The notes below the pieces were generated by a model. It was not told the DNA's origin. It was given only the letters and a program-made list of their open reading frames with translations, and searched no databases. DNA of 11,025 bases. Origin: an uncultured Lachnospiraceae bacterium (GTDB lineage: Bacteria > Bacillota > Clostridia > Lachnospirales > Lachnospiraceae). The stretch spans positions 1-11,025 of the forward strand of contig CAKRLN010000064.1 of NCBI GenBank assembly GCA_934359535.1, in the 5' to 3' direction. Position 1 is the stretch's first letter; every line of letters starts with the position of its first letter. Position numbers and translations under genes: made by a program. This document shows positions 1 to 6,498 of the stretch, one piece after another.

Positions 1-735
1 CACCCTTGTATGGTTACCGATGACTTCACCGGCCTGCTTCAATGCCTCTACCCTGCGCACATCAAGACGGACGGAGGAATAGAATTTCAGCGCACGGCCA
101 CCGGTTGTCGTCTCTGGATTACCGAACATCACACCAACCTTCTCACGAAGCTGATTGATAAAAATAACAACACAGTTGGACTTCGCAATGACACCGGTCA
201 GCTTGCGGAGTGCCTGGCTCATCAGTCGTGCCTGAAGTCCTACGTGGGAATCTCCCATGTCACCATCGATCTCTGCCTTCGGAACAAGGGCTGCAACCGA
301 GTCAACAATCACAATATCGACTGCACCGGAACGCACCATCGTCTCTGTAATCTCAAGCGCCTGCTCTCCACAGTCCGGCTGTGAAATATACAGATTATCG
401 ATATCAACCCCGATGTTCTTCGCATAAACCGGATCAAGCGCATGCTCTGCATCGATAAACCCTGCAATCCCACCATTCTTCTGAACCTCTGCCACGCAAT
501 GCAGGGCGACGGTTGTCTTACCACTGGACTCTGGTCCATAAATCTCAATGATTCTGCCCTTCGGAAGCCCTCCGATTCCAAGTGCAATATCAAGGCTTAA
601 GGACCCGGTCGGAACCGACTCCACATTCATATTCGCAGCATTATCCCCAAGCTTCATTACCGATCCCTTGCCATACTGCTTCTCAATCTGTGCGATCGCT
701 GCATCCAGCGCTTTTAATTTATCTTCTTTCGCCAT
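1..735 (-). CDS. recA: RecA recombinase (N-terminal 245 codons; C-terminus outside window)
   Basis: ATP-dependent strand-exchange protein that coats single-stranded DNA, drives homologous recombination and triggers LexA self-cleavage in the SOS response. Visible: Walker A GPESSGKT at residues 67-74, the catalytic glutamate in [10 protein letters not shown] (E97), Walker B VDIVIVDS around D145, DNA-binding loop L1 (about 155-167), and the INQLREKVG / [14 protein letters not shown] segment that forms loop L2. The ATG at 735 is preceded by GAAGGAG with about 8 nt spacing. The gene runs off the left edge after VIGNHTRV, so roughly the last 100 residues are missing from view; nothing seen is broken. 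It has its own promoter and a LexA box, and is separated from the upstream thioredoxin-like gene by a terminator, so it is an independent SOS-regulated unit. Family identification is certain. Confidence 0.98.
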   Translation of the reverse strand, partial: MAKEDKLKALDAAIAQIEKQYGKGSVMKLGDNAANMNVESVPTGSLSLDIALGIGGLPKGRIIEIYGPESSGKTTVALHCVAEVQKNGGIAGFIDAEHALDPVYAKNIGVDIDNLYISQPDCGEQALEITETMVRSGAVDIVIVDSVAALVPKAEIDGDMGDSHVGLQARLMSQALRKLTGVIAKSNCVVIFINQLREKVGVMFGNPETTTGGRALKFYSSVRLDVRRVEALKQAGEVIGNHTRV

Positions 736-757
736 TCTGATTCTCCTTCAATTTATA

Positions 758-771
758 CGAACCTATGTTCG
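758..771 (-). promoter_or_regulatory. LexA (SOS/DinR) operator of recA
   Basis: The minus-strand sequence CGAACATAGGTTCG matches the Gram-positive LexA box CGAAC-RNRY-GTTYG with one mismatch in the central four bases, and both half sites (CGAAC / GTTCG) are perfect. It lies about 22 bases upstream of the recA start codon and just downstream of the predicted -10 element, so bound LexA would block initiation or early elongation. Autoregulation of recA through LexA is established for Firmicutes; binding here is inferred from the site. Confidence 0.9.
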
Positions 772-781
772 TTTCACTGCT

Positions 782-813
782 ATTATAGTAGCCTACTTCG
801 TCTGTATTGTCAA
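782..813 (-). promoter_or_regulatory. recA sigma-A promoter
   Basis: Reading the minus strand, a perfect TTGACA (808-813) is followed either by TACTAT after 17 bases (785-790) or by a perfect TATAAT after 20 bases (782-787). The two -10 candidates overlap; the 17-base spacing is the usual one. The LexA box begins about 10 bases downstream. The -35 is unambiguous; the exact -10 is not. Confidence 0.75.
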
Positions 814-846
814 TATTAAATTCCTCATGGTATGGAAATCCCGTAG

Positions 847-878
847 AAAAAAAGACAGCTGAACCACCAGCTGCCTTT
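847..878 (-). terminator. Rho-independent terminator after the thioredoxin-like gene
   Basis: On the minus strand an 11-bp stem (AAAGGCAGCTG pairing with CAGCTGTCTTT, one G-U pair; arms 868-878 and 851-861) closes a 6-base loop and runs straight into a row of seven T (853 down to 847). It ends the prfC/thioredoxin-like transcript and insulates recA from it. Confidence 0.92.
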
Positions 879-913
879 ATTATATCTTTGTCACTTTTTC
901 GCGTCAACCTGTT

Positions 914-1264
914 TTAAAAGGAAATATGCTGTGTTCCGTTTTCCGCTTTTAAGGAGCGTAAAAGCTGCTCTGCTTTTGAGACATCAAATTTTCCGGAAAC
1001 ACGCTTCTGGAAAATTCCATAATTCATGAATACACAAAGCGGAATGTCCATGACCTGATACTGGAATGCGAGCGCAATCTCCTCATCGACATCAACCGTA
1101 CAGATTTTCGCCTGACCAGAAAGCTCCCCGGAAAGCTTTTTGGCTTCCACAAGTGCCTCCTCACAGAAAGCATCCCCCTTCCGGTAAAATACGATCATGA
1201 CTGGAAGTGTTTCCTTTAAAACCTCTTCTTCAAATGTCTTTTTTGTCAATTCTACTACTGCCAT
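914..1264 (-). CDS. Thioredoxin-fold protein with incomplete active site
   Basis: Small cytoplasmic protein of 116 residues with a thioredoxin-like plan: an N-terminal beta-alpha unit, the core strand VMIVFYRKG, a helix (EEALVEAKKL), the ICTVDVDEE strand, a conserved cis-proline region VMDIPLCVFMNYG (P75) and the C-terminal helix. Aligned by eye with FWAEWCGPCK, the active site reads GDAFC: the first (nucleophilic) cysteine is replaced by Asp31 and only Cys34 remains. Two other cysteines (55 and 77) are not at the motif. It is therefore unlikely to be a standard dithiol reductase; a monothiol, binding or chaperone-like role is possible but not shown. Start ATG at 1264 has AGGGTG upstream. It begins 11 bases after the prfC stop codon, so the two are very likely co-transcribed, and a strong terminator follows. 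Confidence 0.85.
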   Translation of the reverse strand: MAVVELTKKTFEEEVLKETLPVMIVFYRKGDAFCEEALVEAKKLSGELSGQAKICTVDVDEEIALAFQYQVMDIPLCVFMNYGIFQKRVSGKFDVSKAEQLLRSLKAENGTQHISF

Positions 1265-1275
1265 AACATCACCCT

Positions 1276-2883
1276 TTAGTTTTTACTGAATTCTTCAAGT
1301 ACAAGATCCGGATTACGGTCAAGCACCATTCCGACACTCCATGCATTGATAAATAACAGAAGCGGGTTCCCCTTCATATCAATTACCTTCTTCATATCCG
1401 AGGTTCCTGTCAGGTTGTCCATATCCACATCCTCTTTATTGGCGATCCAGCGGATATGTTCATAAGGAAGATTCTCCAGACGGATGTCAACGTTATATTC
1501 CTTCTCCAGACGGAATTTCAAAACATCAAACTGCAGGACGCCAACGACACCGACAATGATTTCTTCCATGCCACCCTTATATTCCTGGAAAATCTGAATC
1601 GCACCCTCCTGTGCAATCTGTGTCACACCCTTTACGAACTGCTTACGTTTCATTGAGTCAATCAGGCGGACACGGGCGAAATGCTCCGGTGCAAAAGTCG
1701 GAATTCCTTCAAACTGGAATTTATCCTTTGCAGTCATAAGTGTATCCCCGATGGAGAAGATACCCGGATCAAAAATACCGATAATATCTCCAGCATAGGC
1801 TTCCTCTACCATCTTTCTCTCATCTGCCATCATCTGCTGCGGCTGGGAAAGCTTGATATTTTTCTTTCCCTGGACATGGTATACTTCCATTCCTGCGGTA
1901 AATTTTCCGGAGCAGATACGCATAAAGGCGATACGGTCACGGTGGTTTTTATTCATGTTTGCCTGAATCTTAAATACAAATGCGGAAAAATCCTCAGAAA
2001 ACGGATCAATCTCACCCTGATCCGACTGGCGCGCAAGCGGCGCATACGTCATTTTTAAGAAATGCTGTAAAAAGGTCTCCACACCAAAGTTTGTTAAAGC
2101 AGAACCGAAAAATACCGGCGAAAGCTCTCCCTTTGATACACGTTCCTGATCAAACTCTGCACTCGCACCATCTAATAATTCAATCTCATCTAAAAGCTGA
2201 CTCTTAAAGTCCTCTCCGATTTCATCCACCAGTGCCGGATCATCAATGTCAATAATCTTTTCTGATCCTTCCTTTGTTCCCTTTAAAGTATCCGCAAACG
2301 TCATAACCTTTCTTGTATTGCGGTCATAGACACCCTTAAATTCCTTTCCGGAGCCGATTGGCCAGTTGATGGGACAGGTCTCAATACCAAGCTCATTTTC
2401 AATATCCTGAAGAAGCTCAAAGGTATCATTCGCATCACGGTCCATCTTATTAATAAAAGTAAAAATCGGGATATGGCGCATCACGCAGACCTTAAACAGC
2501 TTACGTGTCTGCGCCTCAACGCCCTTACTTCCATCGATGACCATGACCGCGGAATCCGCTGCCATTAACGTACGGTACGTATCCTCCGAGAAATCCTGAT
2601 GTCCCGGTGTATCCAGAATATTAATGCAGTATCCGCCATAGTTGAACTGGAGTACAGAAGAGGTAACGGAAATACCTCGTTGTTTCTCAATCTCCATCCA
2701 GTCCGAAACAGCATGACGGGCAGTTGCCTTTCCCTTAACGGAGCCTGCCAGGTTGATCGCTCCTCCATATAGCAGAAACTTCTCAGTCAGAGTTGTCTTT
2801 CCTGCATCCGGATGCGAGATAATGGCAAAGGTACGTCTTTTTTCGATCTCTTTTCTTAAGTCGCTCACAAATAGTTCCTCCAT
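1276..2883 (-). CDS. prfC: Peptide chain release factor 3 (RF3)
   Basis: Translational GTPase that recycles class I release factors RF1/RF2 from the ribosome after termination. Of about 535 residues: G1 motif SHPDAGKTT (23-31), the switch I region with QRGISVTSS (68-76), G3 DTPGH (91-95), G4 NKMD (145-148), a domain 2 beta-barrel (FVFKIQANMNKNHRDRIAF), and the RF3-specific C-terminal region VGVLQFDVLKFRLEKEYNVD...LPYEHIRWI. This C-terminus separates RF3 from EF-G, TypA and LepA. I place the start at the ATG at 2883; an in-frame TTG two codons upstream (2889) is possible and neither has a strong Shine-Dalgarno. A sigma-A-like promoter sits directly upstream, so prfC can be expressed in growing cells independently of the sporulation operon before it. 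Confidence 0.96.
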   Translation of the reverse strand: MEELFVSDLRKEIEKRRTFAIISHPDAGKTTLTEKFLLYGGAINLAGSVKGKATARHAVSDWMEIEKQRGISVTSSVLQFNYGGYCINILDTPGHQDFSEDTYRTLMAADSAVMVIDGSKGVEAQTRKLFKVCVMRHIPIFTFINKMDRDANDTFELLQDIENELGIETCPINWPIGSGKEFKGVYDRNTRKVMTFADTLKGTKEGSEKIIDIDDPALVDEIGEDFKSQLLDEIELLDGASAEFDQERVSKGELSPVFFGSALTNFGVETFLQHFLKMTYAPLARQSDQGEIDPFSEDFSAFVFKIQANMNKNHRDRIAFMRICSGKFTAGMEVYHVQGKKNIKLSQPQQMMADERKMVEEAYAGDIIGIFDPGIFSIGDTLMTAKDKFQFEGIPTFAPEHFARVRLIDSMKRKQFVKGVTQIAQEGAIQIFQEYKGGMEEIIVGVVGVLQFDVLKFRLEKEYNVDIRLENLPYEHIRWIANKEDVDMDNLTGTSDMKKVIDMKGNPLLLFINAWSVGMVLDRNPDLVLEEFSKN

Positions 2884-2927
2884 ATTCAAAACACTTTACG
2901 TTTTTTCGATTTTTGACACTAGTTTGT

Positions 2928-2956
2928 AGTATATCCTAAAAGTTTTCGATTTTCAA
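2928..2956 (-). promoter_or_regulatory. prfC sigma-A promoter
   Basis: On the minus strand TTGAAA (2951-2956) is followed after exactly 17 bases by TATACT (2928-2933), five of six matches in each hexamer. The -35 lies 4 bases past the spoIIIAH stop codon. The predicted transcript would start near 2921, about 40 bases before the prfC ATG. Confidence 0.75.
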
Positions 2957-2959
2957 TAG

Positions 2960-3676
2960 CTATTCCCCGCTTTCTGTACTGCCTGGCACTTCCGTCTGGT
3001 TTTCCCCGGCATTCTCTGTCTGGTTACCTGACTGTGAGCTTAGTGTCGTAATCACGATATTCTGTCCGGAAACCCCGGTTTTTCGTTTTACAATATCCTC
3101 CACCTGCGCACGTTTTGCATCCGTCACATCGCCCATATCAAGCACAACGTCGCACTCTTCCCCTGTAAGGCTTACAACAACATTTGTAAAGCCTTTACTT
3201 TCAAGCATCATTTCTGCATTTGCCTCGCGCTCTGCAACATCCGTAAGCGCCGTCAGCTGGTCAATTGCAACCTGCTTCTGTTCATCTGTAATATTCGTAT
3301 TATTAATAATTCCAAGCAGTGTTTCTTTATTCTTAGAGCGCACCTGCTCACGGTTCAATTTGACCTCTGCCGCATAATCAACACTGTTTGCAATCGTTCC
3401 AGTAAGCACTGTTTCCCCTGGGTTTAAAATCTCTTCCGTTGTATCCTCTGCTGCAACCTCTGCTCCTGTTTCGACATCCTCTGTATTTTCAATTTCCGAA
3501 AAAATGTCGTGATCGGAATTGTCAATTTCATAACCATCCTTTGTGGAATCCGCGCTCGTTTTTGCAGTTTTATGATCAGAAAGCGTGCTTCGGTCATAGC
3601 TTATGTATCCTGCAATCGCTATAAGGAACGCAAGTGATGTTATGATCACCTGATTTTTGTGAAATATTTTCTTCAT
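2960..3676 (-). CDS. spoIIIAH: Stage III sporulation protein AH
   Basis: Mother-cell membrane protein that meets the forespore protein SpoIIQ across the intermembrane space and forms part of the channel needed for late forespore gene expression. The 238 residues show a short basic N-terminus, one membrane helix (about 9-27), a long acidic Ser/Thr/Glu-rich linker, and a C-terminal YscJ/FliF-like ring-building domain (ADVAEREANAEMML through TGVSGQNIVITTL, about residues 145-215), then a low-complexity Asn/Gln/Glu tail. B. subtilis SpoIIIAH is about 218 residues; the extra length is in the linker and tail. ATG at 3676 is preceded by AGGAGG at 7 nt, the strongest ribosome binding site of the cluster. 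Unlike the tightly packed genes before it, it follows a 112-base gap containing a predicted sigma-E promoter. Confidence 0.93.
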   Translation of the reverse strand: MKKIFHKNQVIITSLAFLIAIAGYISYDRSTLSDHKTAKTSADSTKDGYEIDNSDHDIFSEIENTEDVETGAEVAAEDTTEEILNPGETVLTGTIANSVDYAAEVKLNREQVRSKNKETLLGIINNTNITDEQKQVAIDQLTALTDVAEREANAEMMLESKGFTNVVVSLTGEECDVVLDMGDVTDAKRAQVEDIVKRKTGVSGQNIVITTLSSQSGNQTENAGENQTEVPGSTESGE

Positions 3677-3712
3677 TGTGGCTCCTCCTGTATGGACTGT
3701 TCAACTACTATC

Positions 3713-3741
3713 ATTCTATATTCCGTTTCTGCAAAATATGC
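3713..3741 (-). promoter_or_regulatory. Predicted sigma-E promoter of spoIIIAH
   Basis: On the minus strand GCATATT (3735-3741) matches the sigma-E -35 consensus KMATATT at all seven positions; 14 bases later comes TATAGAAT (3713-3720), six of eight against CATACAMT. Spacing is the sigma-E norm. A start near 3706 would leave a leader of about 30 bases. An essential internal sigma-E promoter is known in the B. subtilis spoIIIA locus, which supports the idea; the assignment here is from sequence match alone. Confidence 0.65.
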
Positions 3742-3764
3742 TATTTCGATTCATTTTGGATATG

Positions 3765-3797
3765 TTTTACGATGCTTTTACGATGCTTTTACGATGC
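3765..3797. repeat. Perfect 3 x 11-bp tandem repeat spanning the spoIIIAG stop codon
   Basis: The plus-strand unit TTTTACGATGC occurs three times without a mismatch (3765-3775, 3776-3786, 3787-3797), followed by a further TTTT. On the coding strand the first copy reads GCATCGTAAAA and supplies the last two codons and the TAA of spoIIIAG; the other two lie in the untranslated gap before spoIIIAH. Eleven is not a multiple of three, so a copy change would shift frame beyond the first stop, but the TAA itself is retained in any number of copies. Confidence 0.9.
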
Positions 3798-4352
3798 TTT
3801 TTCCTTCTCCATCGGAAGCACCCTGATTTTGTGCACTTCAATTCCGAGCACTGCCTGAACCGCCTCGGTAATCCGTGCCTGCGTTTTTGTATCCGAGCCC
3901 CCTTCTGCAACAACAATGACCCCCATGACCTCCGGGGCATTCTCCTTTGTCACATAAGGGCTCGTTCCGTCCGCATCATCAAAAAGCACCGTATTTTCCT
4001 CCAGGCTCTCCGAGTTCTTTTTTACATCCTTCCCAAGCACCGCCTCCCCCTCATCCTTAAGCGTGATCATAACCTTTACCTTTCCTGCACCCTGCATCTT
4101 TTCCAGTATATTCTCAAGGCGGGTCTCCAGATGGCTGCTATAGGCATCCCAGTTCCCGCTTTCTGTCTCTGCACACTCGGTATTTTTTTCTGTCCGACCG
4201 TTCCCTTTCCCCCAAAATGAACTTTTTTTACCCGCTCCGTCTGGAATTGCAGCAATCAGAAGAAGCAGGCCAAGAAGCAGTACAATCAGCCAGTCTGAAG
4301 CCTTCCTGTTTTTTATTTTATCCAGTTTCGCTGTCCATATCGAAAAATTCAA
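3789..4352 (-). CDS. spoIIIAG: Stage III sporulation protein AG
   Basis: Mother-cell membrane protein that forms the large oligomeric ring of the SpoIIIA-SpoIIQ channel. About 187 residues from the chosen start: a short basic N-terminus, one membrane helix (about 21-36, LIVLLLGLLLLIAAIP), a polar linker, then the ring-building domain (LENILEKMQGAGKVKVMITL ... PEVMGVIVVAEGGSDTKTQARI ... VLGIEVHKIRVLPM). It is shorter than the roughly 229 residues of B. subtilis, mainly in the insert between the two halves of the ring domain. I choose the TTG at 4352 because GGGGAGG stands exactly 6 bases before it; the frame is open upstream to an ATG at 4376 and to 4391, both without a comparable site. The start and its Shine-Dalgarno lie inside the end of spoIIIAF (35-base overlap), which implies translational coupling. 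Confidence 0.9.
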   Translation of the reverse strand: MNFSIWTAKLDKIKNRKASDWLIVLLLGLLLLIAAIPDGAGKKSSFWGKGNGRTEKNTECAETESGNWDAYSSHLETRLENILEKMQGAGKVKVMITLKDEGEAVLGKDVKKNSESLEENTVLFDDADGTSPYVTKENAPEVMGVIVVAEGGSDTKTQARITEAVQAVLGIEVHKIRVLPMEKEKAS

Positions 4353-4611
4353 AAATATCCTCCCCGCTTTCCTCATCCCATTCCATTTCATTTAACTGAT
4401 CCATGATCCGATCAAAGCTTTTATATGCAAACTGCCCATCCCCCTGAAAGATCCACTCCGCCGCCGGTGCCAGAAGAATCACCGCCATAAGGATTCCGAT
4501 AAAAAACTGAACATATTTCTGGTAGCTTTCTTTGGGAACCAGATAGGAAAATACAAACAAAATCAGTGTCAGTACAAGAAAATTTTTCATAAACGAAAGC
4601 ACTGCTTCCAT
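4318..4611 (-). CDS. spoIIIAF: Stage III sporulation protein AF, short form
   Basis: Membrane component of the SpoIIIA complex. The 97 residues contain two membrane helices (about 8-25 and 33-53, with the family-like PKESYQKYVQFFIGILMAVILLAP stretch split here by the helix boundary) and then only about 44 hydrophilic, acidic residues. B. subtilis SpoIIIAF is about 206 residues, with a C-terminal soluble ring-building domain that is absent here. No continuation in another frame is visible: spoIIIAG begins inside its 3' end. The start ATG at 4611 has GGGGGAGG 6 bases upstream; an upstream TTG at 4650 in the same frame has no ribosome binding site. The gene lies 46 bases after spoIIIAE. Identity rests on the two-helix N-terminus and its position between AE and AG. 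Confidence 0.85.
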   Translation of the reverse strand: MEAVLSFMKNFLVLTLILFVFSYLVPKESYQKYVQFFIGILMAVILLAPAAEWIFQGDGQFAYKSFDRIMDQLNEMEWDEESGEDIFEFFDMDSETG

Positions 4612-4657
4612 CCTGGTCCTCCCCCTTTTCCGAATAAATAACAGAGGCAATTGTCTA

Positions 4658-5878
4658 CTAATAACTAACGTTGGTTGCAGCGGTGACCATGGAAATTACG
4701 ATCATAAATAGAAGCATTGTTGTTCCCATAATCCGAAGATACAGGCTTCCTGCCCGTGCGACCCCCTGAATACATTCCACAATCCGTTCATCCGCAACCG
4801 GCTGAAGAAGCGCACCAATCAGGCGGTATAAAAAGGTAAAACAGAAAATTTTCATAAGCGGAAGCAGGCAAATAAGAAAAAGCAGGATCACTGCGGCTGC
4901 CCCTGCACTGTTTTTCACTAAAATCCCACAGCCAAGCAGAATCTCCCCCGCTGATCCAATCGTATTACCAATTCCCGGAAGCATGGATACTGATTTTAAA
5001 AAAGTACTCCCTGAAATCCGGTCCTTCGCCGTTGTAAGAAGCGACTGCACCGTTCCAATCCCGATCACCCCCGCAAACGATAGGCGGATAAAAAGCCCGA
5101 TCCCGGATTCAATCAGCTCTGCAAATTTGGAAAGCCGCTCCTTCTCGAACAGATGGTCAATAAACTCAAGCAGCACAAACACCTGGACTGCCGGCACAAG
5201 CAGATATTTCATCGCCAGCTCAACAAGAAGCACCATTCCAAAGGTAAGCTCGTAAAACATGCCGGCAGAAGCATGGTTTCCAAGGAACACAAGCACCGCT
5301 GCATATGCAGGAATCAGCCCCTTCAAAAATCCCATAACATGTACAATCCCCTCCTTAACAACCTCATGGATCAAAAGAAAGGACTGCATGAGAAGCACCA
5401 TCATTGCCCCATAAACCGTAAGAAAGCTCATGTTTGCAACATACCGGCTTTTCGTAATGCAGATCCGGTTCATCACTGCAAAAAGCACCGCAAGCAAAAG
5501 CATCTGAAGAAACATTGGCTTTCCCTGCGACAGCTCATAAAAGAAAAGATCAAGCACATATCTGCCAATATCCGAAAGCCATTTTCGTCCATCCGCGCCA
5601 TTTTTTTGATTGGAATCCTGCTTATAATCCTGGCTTAACGATTTCACCAGATCGGAAAACCGGTACCTGTCAGGAAGCTCGTTTTTTAATGCCTGATCAA
5701 CCTCTGAAAAATCAAGCTTCTTTAAGATTTCTGTAAGATACCACTTCTCATCCTGCTCCACTTTCTCTGCTGCTTTGCCATCTTTTCTATCAGCCGCCTG
5801 TAAGGTCTCATCCGGCATCTGTCCAAGCAAAATGAACATGCACGCAAAAACAACTGCCTTTCCCAAAAAACGTTTCAT
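4658..5878 (-). CDS. spoIIIAE: Stage III sporulation protein AE
   Basis: Polytopic membrane protein of the SpoIIIA channel, proposed as a core membrane or permease-like component. The 406 residues are close to the B. subtilis length (399). Residues 1-28 look like a signal sequence ending near LQAADRK; a polar region to about 110 includes the family-like WYLTEILKKLDFSEVDQAL segment; several hydrophobic helices follow (from MFLQMLLLAVLFAVMN onward), with the conserved FAGVIGIGTVQSLLTTAKDRISG and LPGIGNTIGSAGEILLGCG regions and a C-terminal membrane helix. ATG at 5878 follows AGGGGGCG. It starts 12 bases after the spoIIIAD stop codon and is part of the same transcript. Confidence 0.95.
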   Translation of the reverse strand: MKRFLGKAVVFACMFILLGQMPDETLQAADRKDGKAAEKVEQDEKWYLTEILKKLDFSEVDQALKNELPDRYRFSDLVKSLSQDYKQDSNQKNGADGRKWLSDIGRYVLDLFFYELSQGKPMFLQMLLLAVLFAVMNRICITKSRYVANMSFLTVYGAMMVLLMQSFLLIHEVVKEGIVHVMGFLKGLIPAYAAVLVFLGNHASAGMFYELTFGMVLLVELAMKYLLVPAVQVFVLLEFIDHLFEKERLSKFAELIESGIGLFIRLSFAGVIGIGTVQSLLTTAKDRISGSTFLKSVSMLPGIGNTIGSAGEILLGCGILVKNSAGAAAVILLFLICLLPLMKIFCFTFLYRLIGALLQPVADERIVECIQGVARAGSLYLRIMGTTMLLFMIVISMVTAATNVSY

Positions 5879-5890
5879 AACGCCCCCTTT

Positions 5891-6268
5891 TTATAAAAAG
5901 CGCTCAAGCACATCCGAAAAATAGAAAAGTCCTGGAATACTGAGTGCAAGGATCGAAAGCTTTGCGAACAGCTCAATCTGCCCTCCAAGCGCCTCATGCC
6001 CACTGTCTTTGCAGATGCCCGCCGAAAAATCAGCTACGTAGGTAATACCAAGCATTTTTAAAAGCTGAACGAAAAAAGTCTGCTCAACCGGAAGCTTTTT
6101 CCATACCTCCTCAAGAAAAGCAATCACAACCGAAAACCGGGCAAGCGCATAGGAAAAAATAATCACCGATGCAGCGATCCCTGTAAGAACCGCAAACTCC
6201 GGTTTTTCCTTTTTGAAAAGCATACTAAGAAAAACTGCTGCAATGCCGATCAATCCGATTTTTGCCAT
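5891..6268 (-). CDS. spoIIIAD: Stage III sporulation protein AD
   Basis: Small membrane protein of the SpoIIIA complex, distantly like type III secretion export-apparatus components (established as a proposal for the family). 125 residues with about four hydrophobic segments; recognisable are the N-terminal AKIGLIGIAAVFLSMLFKKEKPEFAV-like region (first hydrophobic segment), the LLKMLGITYVADFSAGICKDSG segment (about residues 67-88), typical of SpoIIIAC/AD, and the final ALSIPGLFYFSDVLERFL. The frame is open upstream, but the ATG at 6268 has AAGGAGGAG 4 bases away and gives the usual family length (B. subtilis 133). Only 13 bases separate it from spoIIIAC. Confidence 0.93.
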   Translation of the reverse strand: MAKIGLIGIAAVFLSMLFKKEKPEFAVLTGIAASVIIFSYALARFSVVIAFLEEVWKKLPVEQTFFVQLLKMLGITYVADFSAGICKDSGHEALGGQIELFAKLSILALSIPGLFYFSDVLERFL

Positions 6269-6281
6269 GTCTCCTCCTTTC

Positions 6282-6476
6282 TCACAGCGAAAACAGCGTC
6301 TCCATCGTGTCAAACAGCTCGCTGATATAGGGAACGATCCAGAACAGCACAATTACAAGCCCTGCCAGGCTCAGTAAAAACGCATGTTCCTCCCTGCCAC
6401 TGTGCTTGAGCACCTGGCTTAAAACAGTGACAATGATCCCCACTGCCGCGATCTTAAAAATAATTGCGATACCCAT
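6282..6476 (-). CDS. spoIIIAC: Stage III sporulation protein AC
   Basis: Very small membrane protein of the SpoIIIA complex, 64 residues (B. subtilis 68), with two membrane helices: IAIIFKIAAVGIIVTVLSQVL and a second from ALLLSLAGLVIVLFWIVPYI-like residues, joined by a polar loop KHSGREEH. The pattern LSQVLKHSGREEHAFLLSLAG is characteristic of the family. The frame continues open upstream, but the ATG at 6476, preceded by AGAAAGGA, gives the family length and starts directly in the conserved first helix. It lies 22 bases after spoIIIAB. Confidence 0.93.
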   Translation of the reverse strand: MGIAIIFKIAAVGIIVTVLSQVLKHSGREEHAFLLSLAGLVIVLFWIVPYISELFDTMETLFSL

Positions 6477-6498
6477 AGCACATTCCTTTCTGCCAAAT

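Noticed and set aside
10..384. 124-residue plus-strand open frame at the left edge
   Set aside because: Lies entirely opposite recA, whose reading frame is fully conserved.
719..907. Minus-strand 62-residue open frame between the thioredoxin-like gene and recA
   Set aside because: It runs through the terminator, the recA promoter, the LexA box and the recA start; its composition is not protein-like.
1276..2889. Translation of prfC from the TTG at 2889
   Set aside because: An ATG two codons later (2883) is the more usual start and neither has a better ribosome site; the difference is two residues.
2884..2959. Direct repeat of AAAATCGAAAA in the spoIIIAH-prfC gap
   Set aside because: A short A-rich repeat in AT-rich spacer is expected by chance and forms no structure.
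3678..4220. 180-residue plus-strand open frame opposite spoIIIAG
   Set aside because: It is an antisense shadow of a well-supported gene, rich in Cys, His and Leu in a way typical of non-coding frames, and has no ribosome site or family likeness.
5153..5638. 161-residue plus-strand open frame opposite spoIIIAE
   Set aside because: Lys/His/Asn-rich antisense shadow of spoIIIAE; no recognisable domain.
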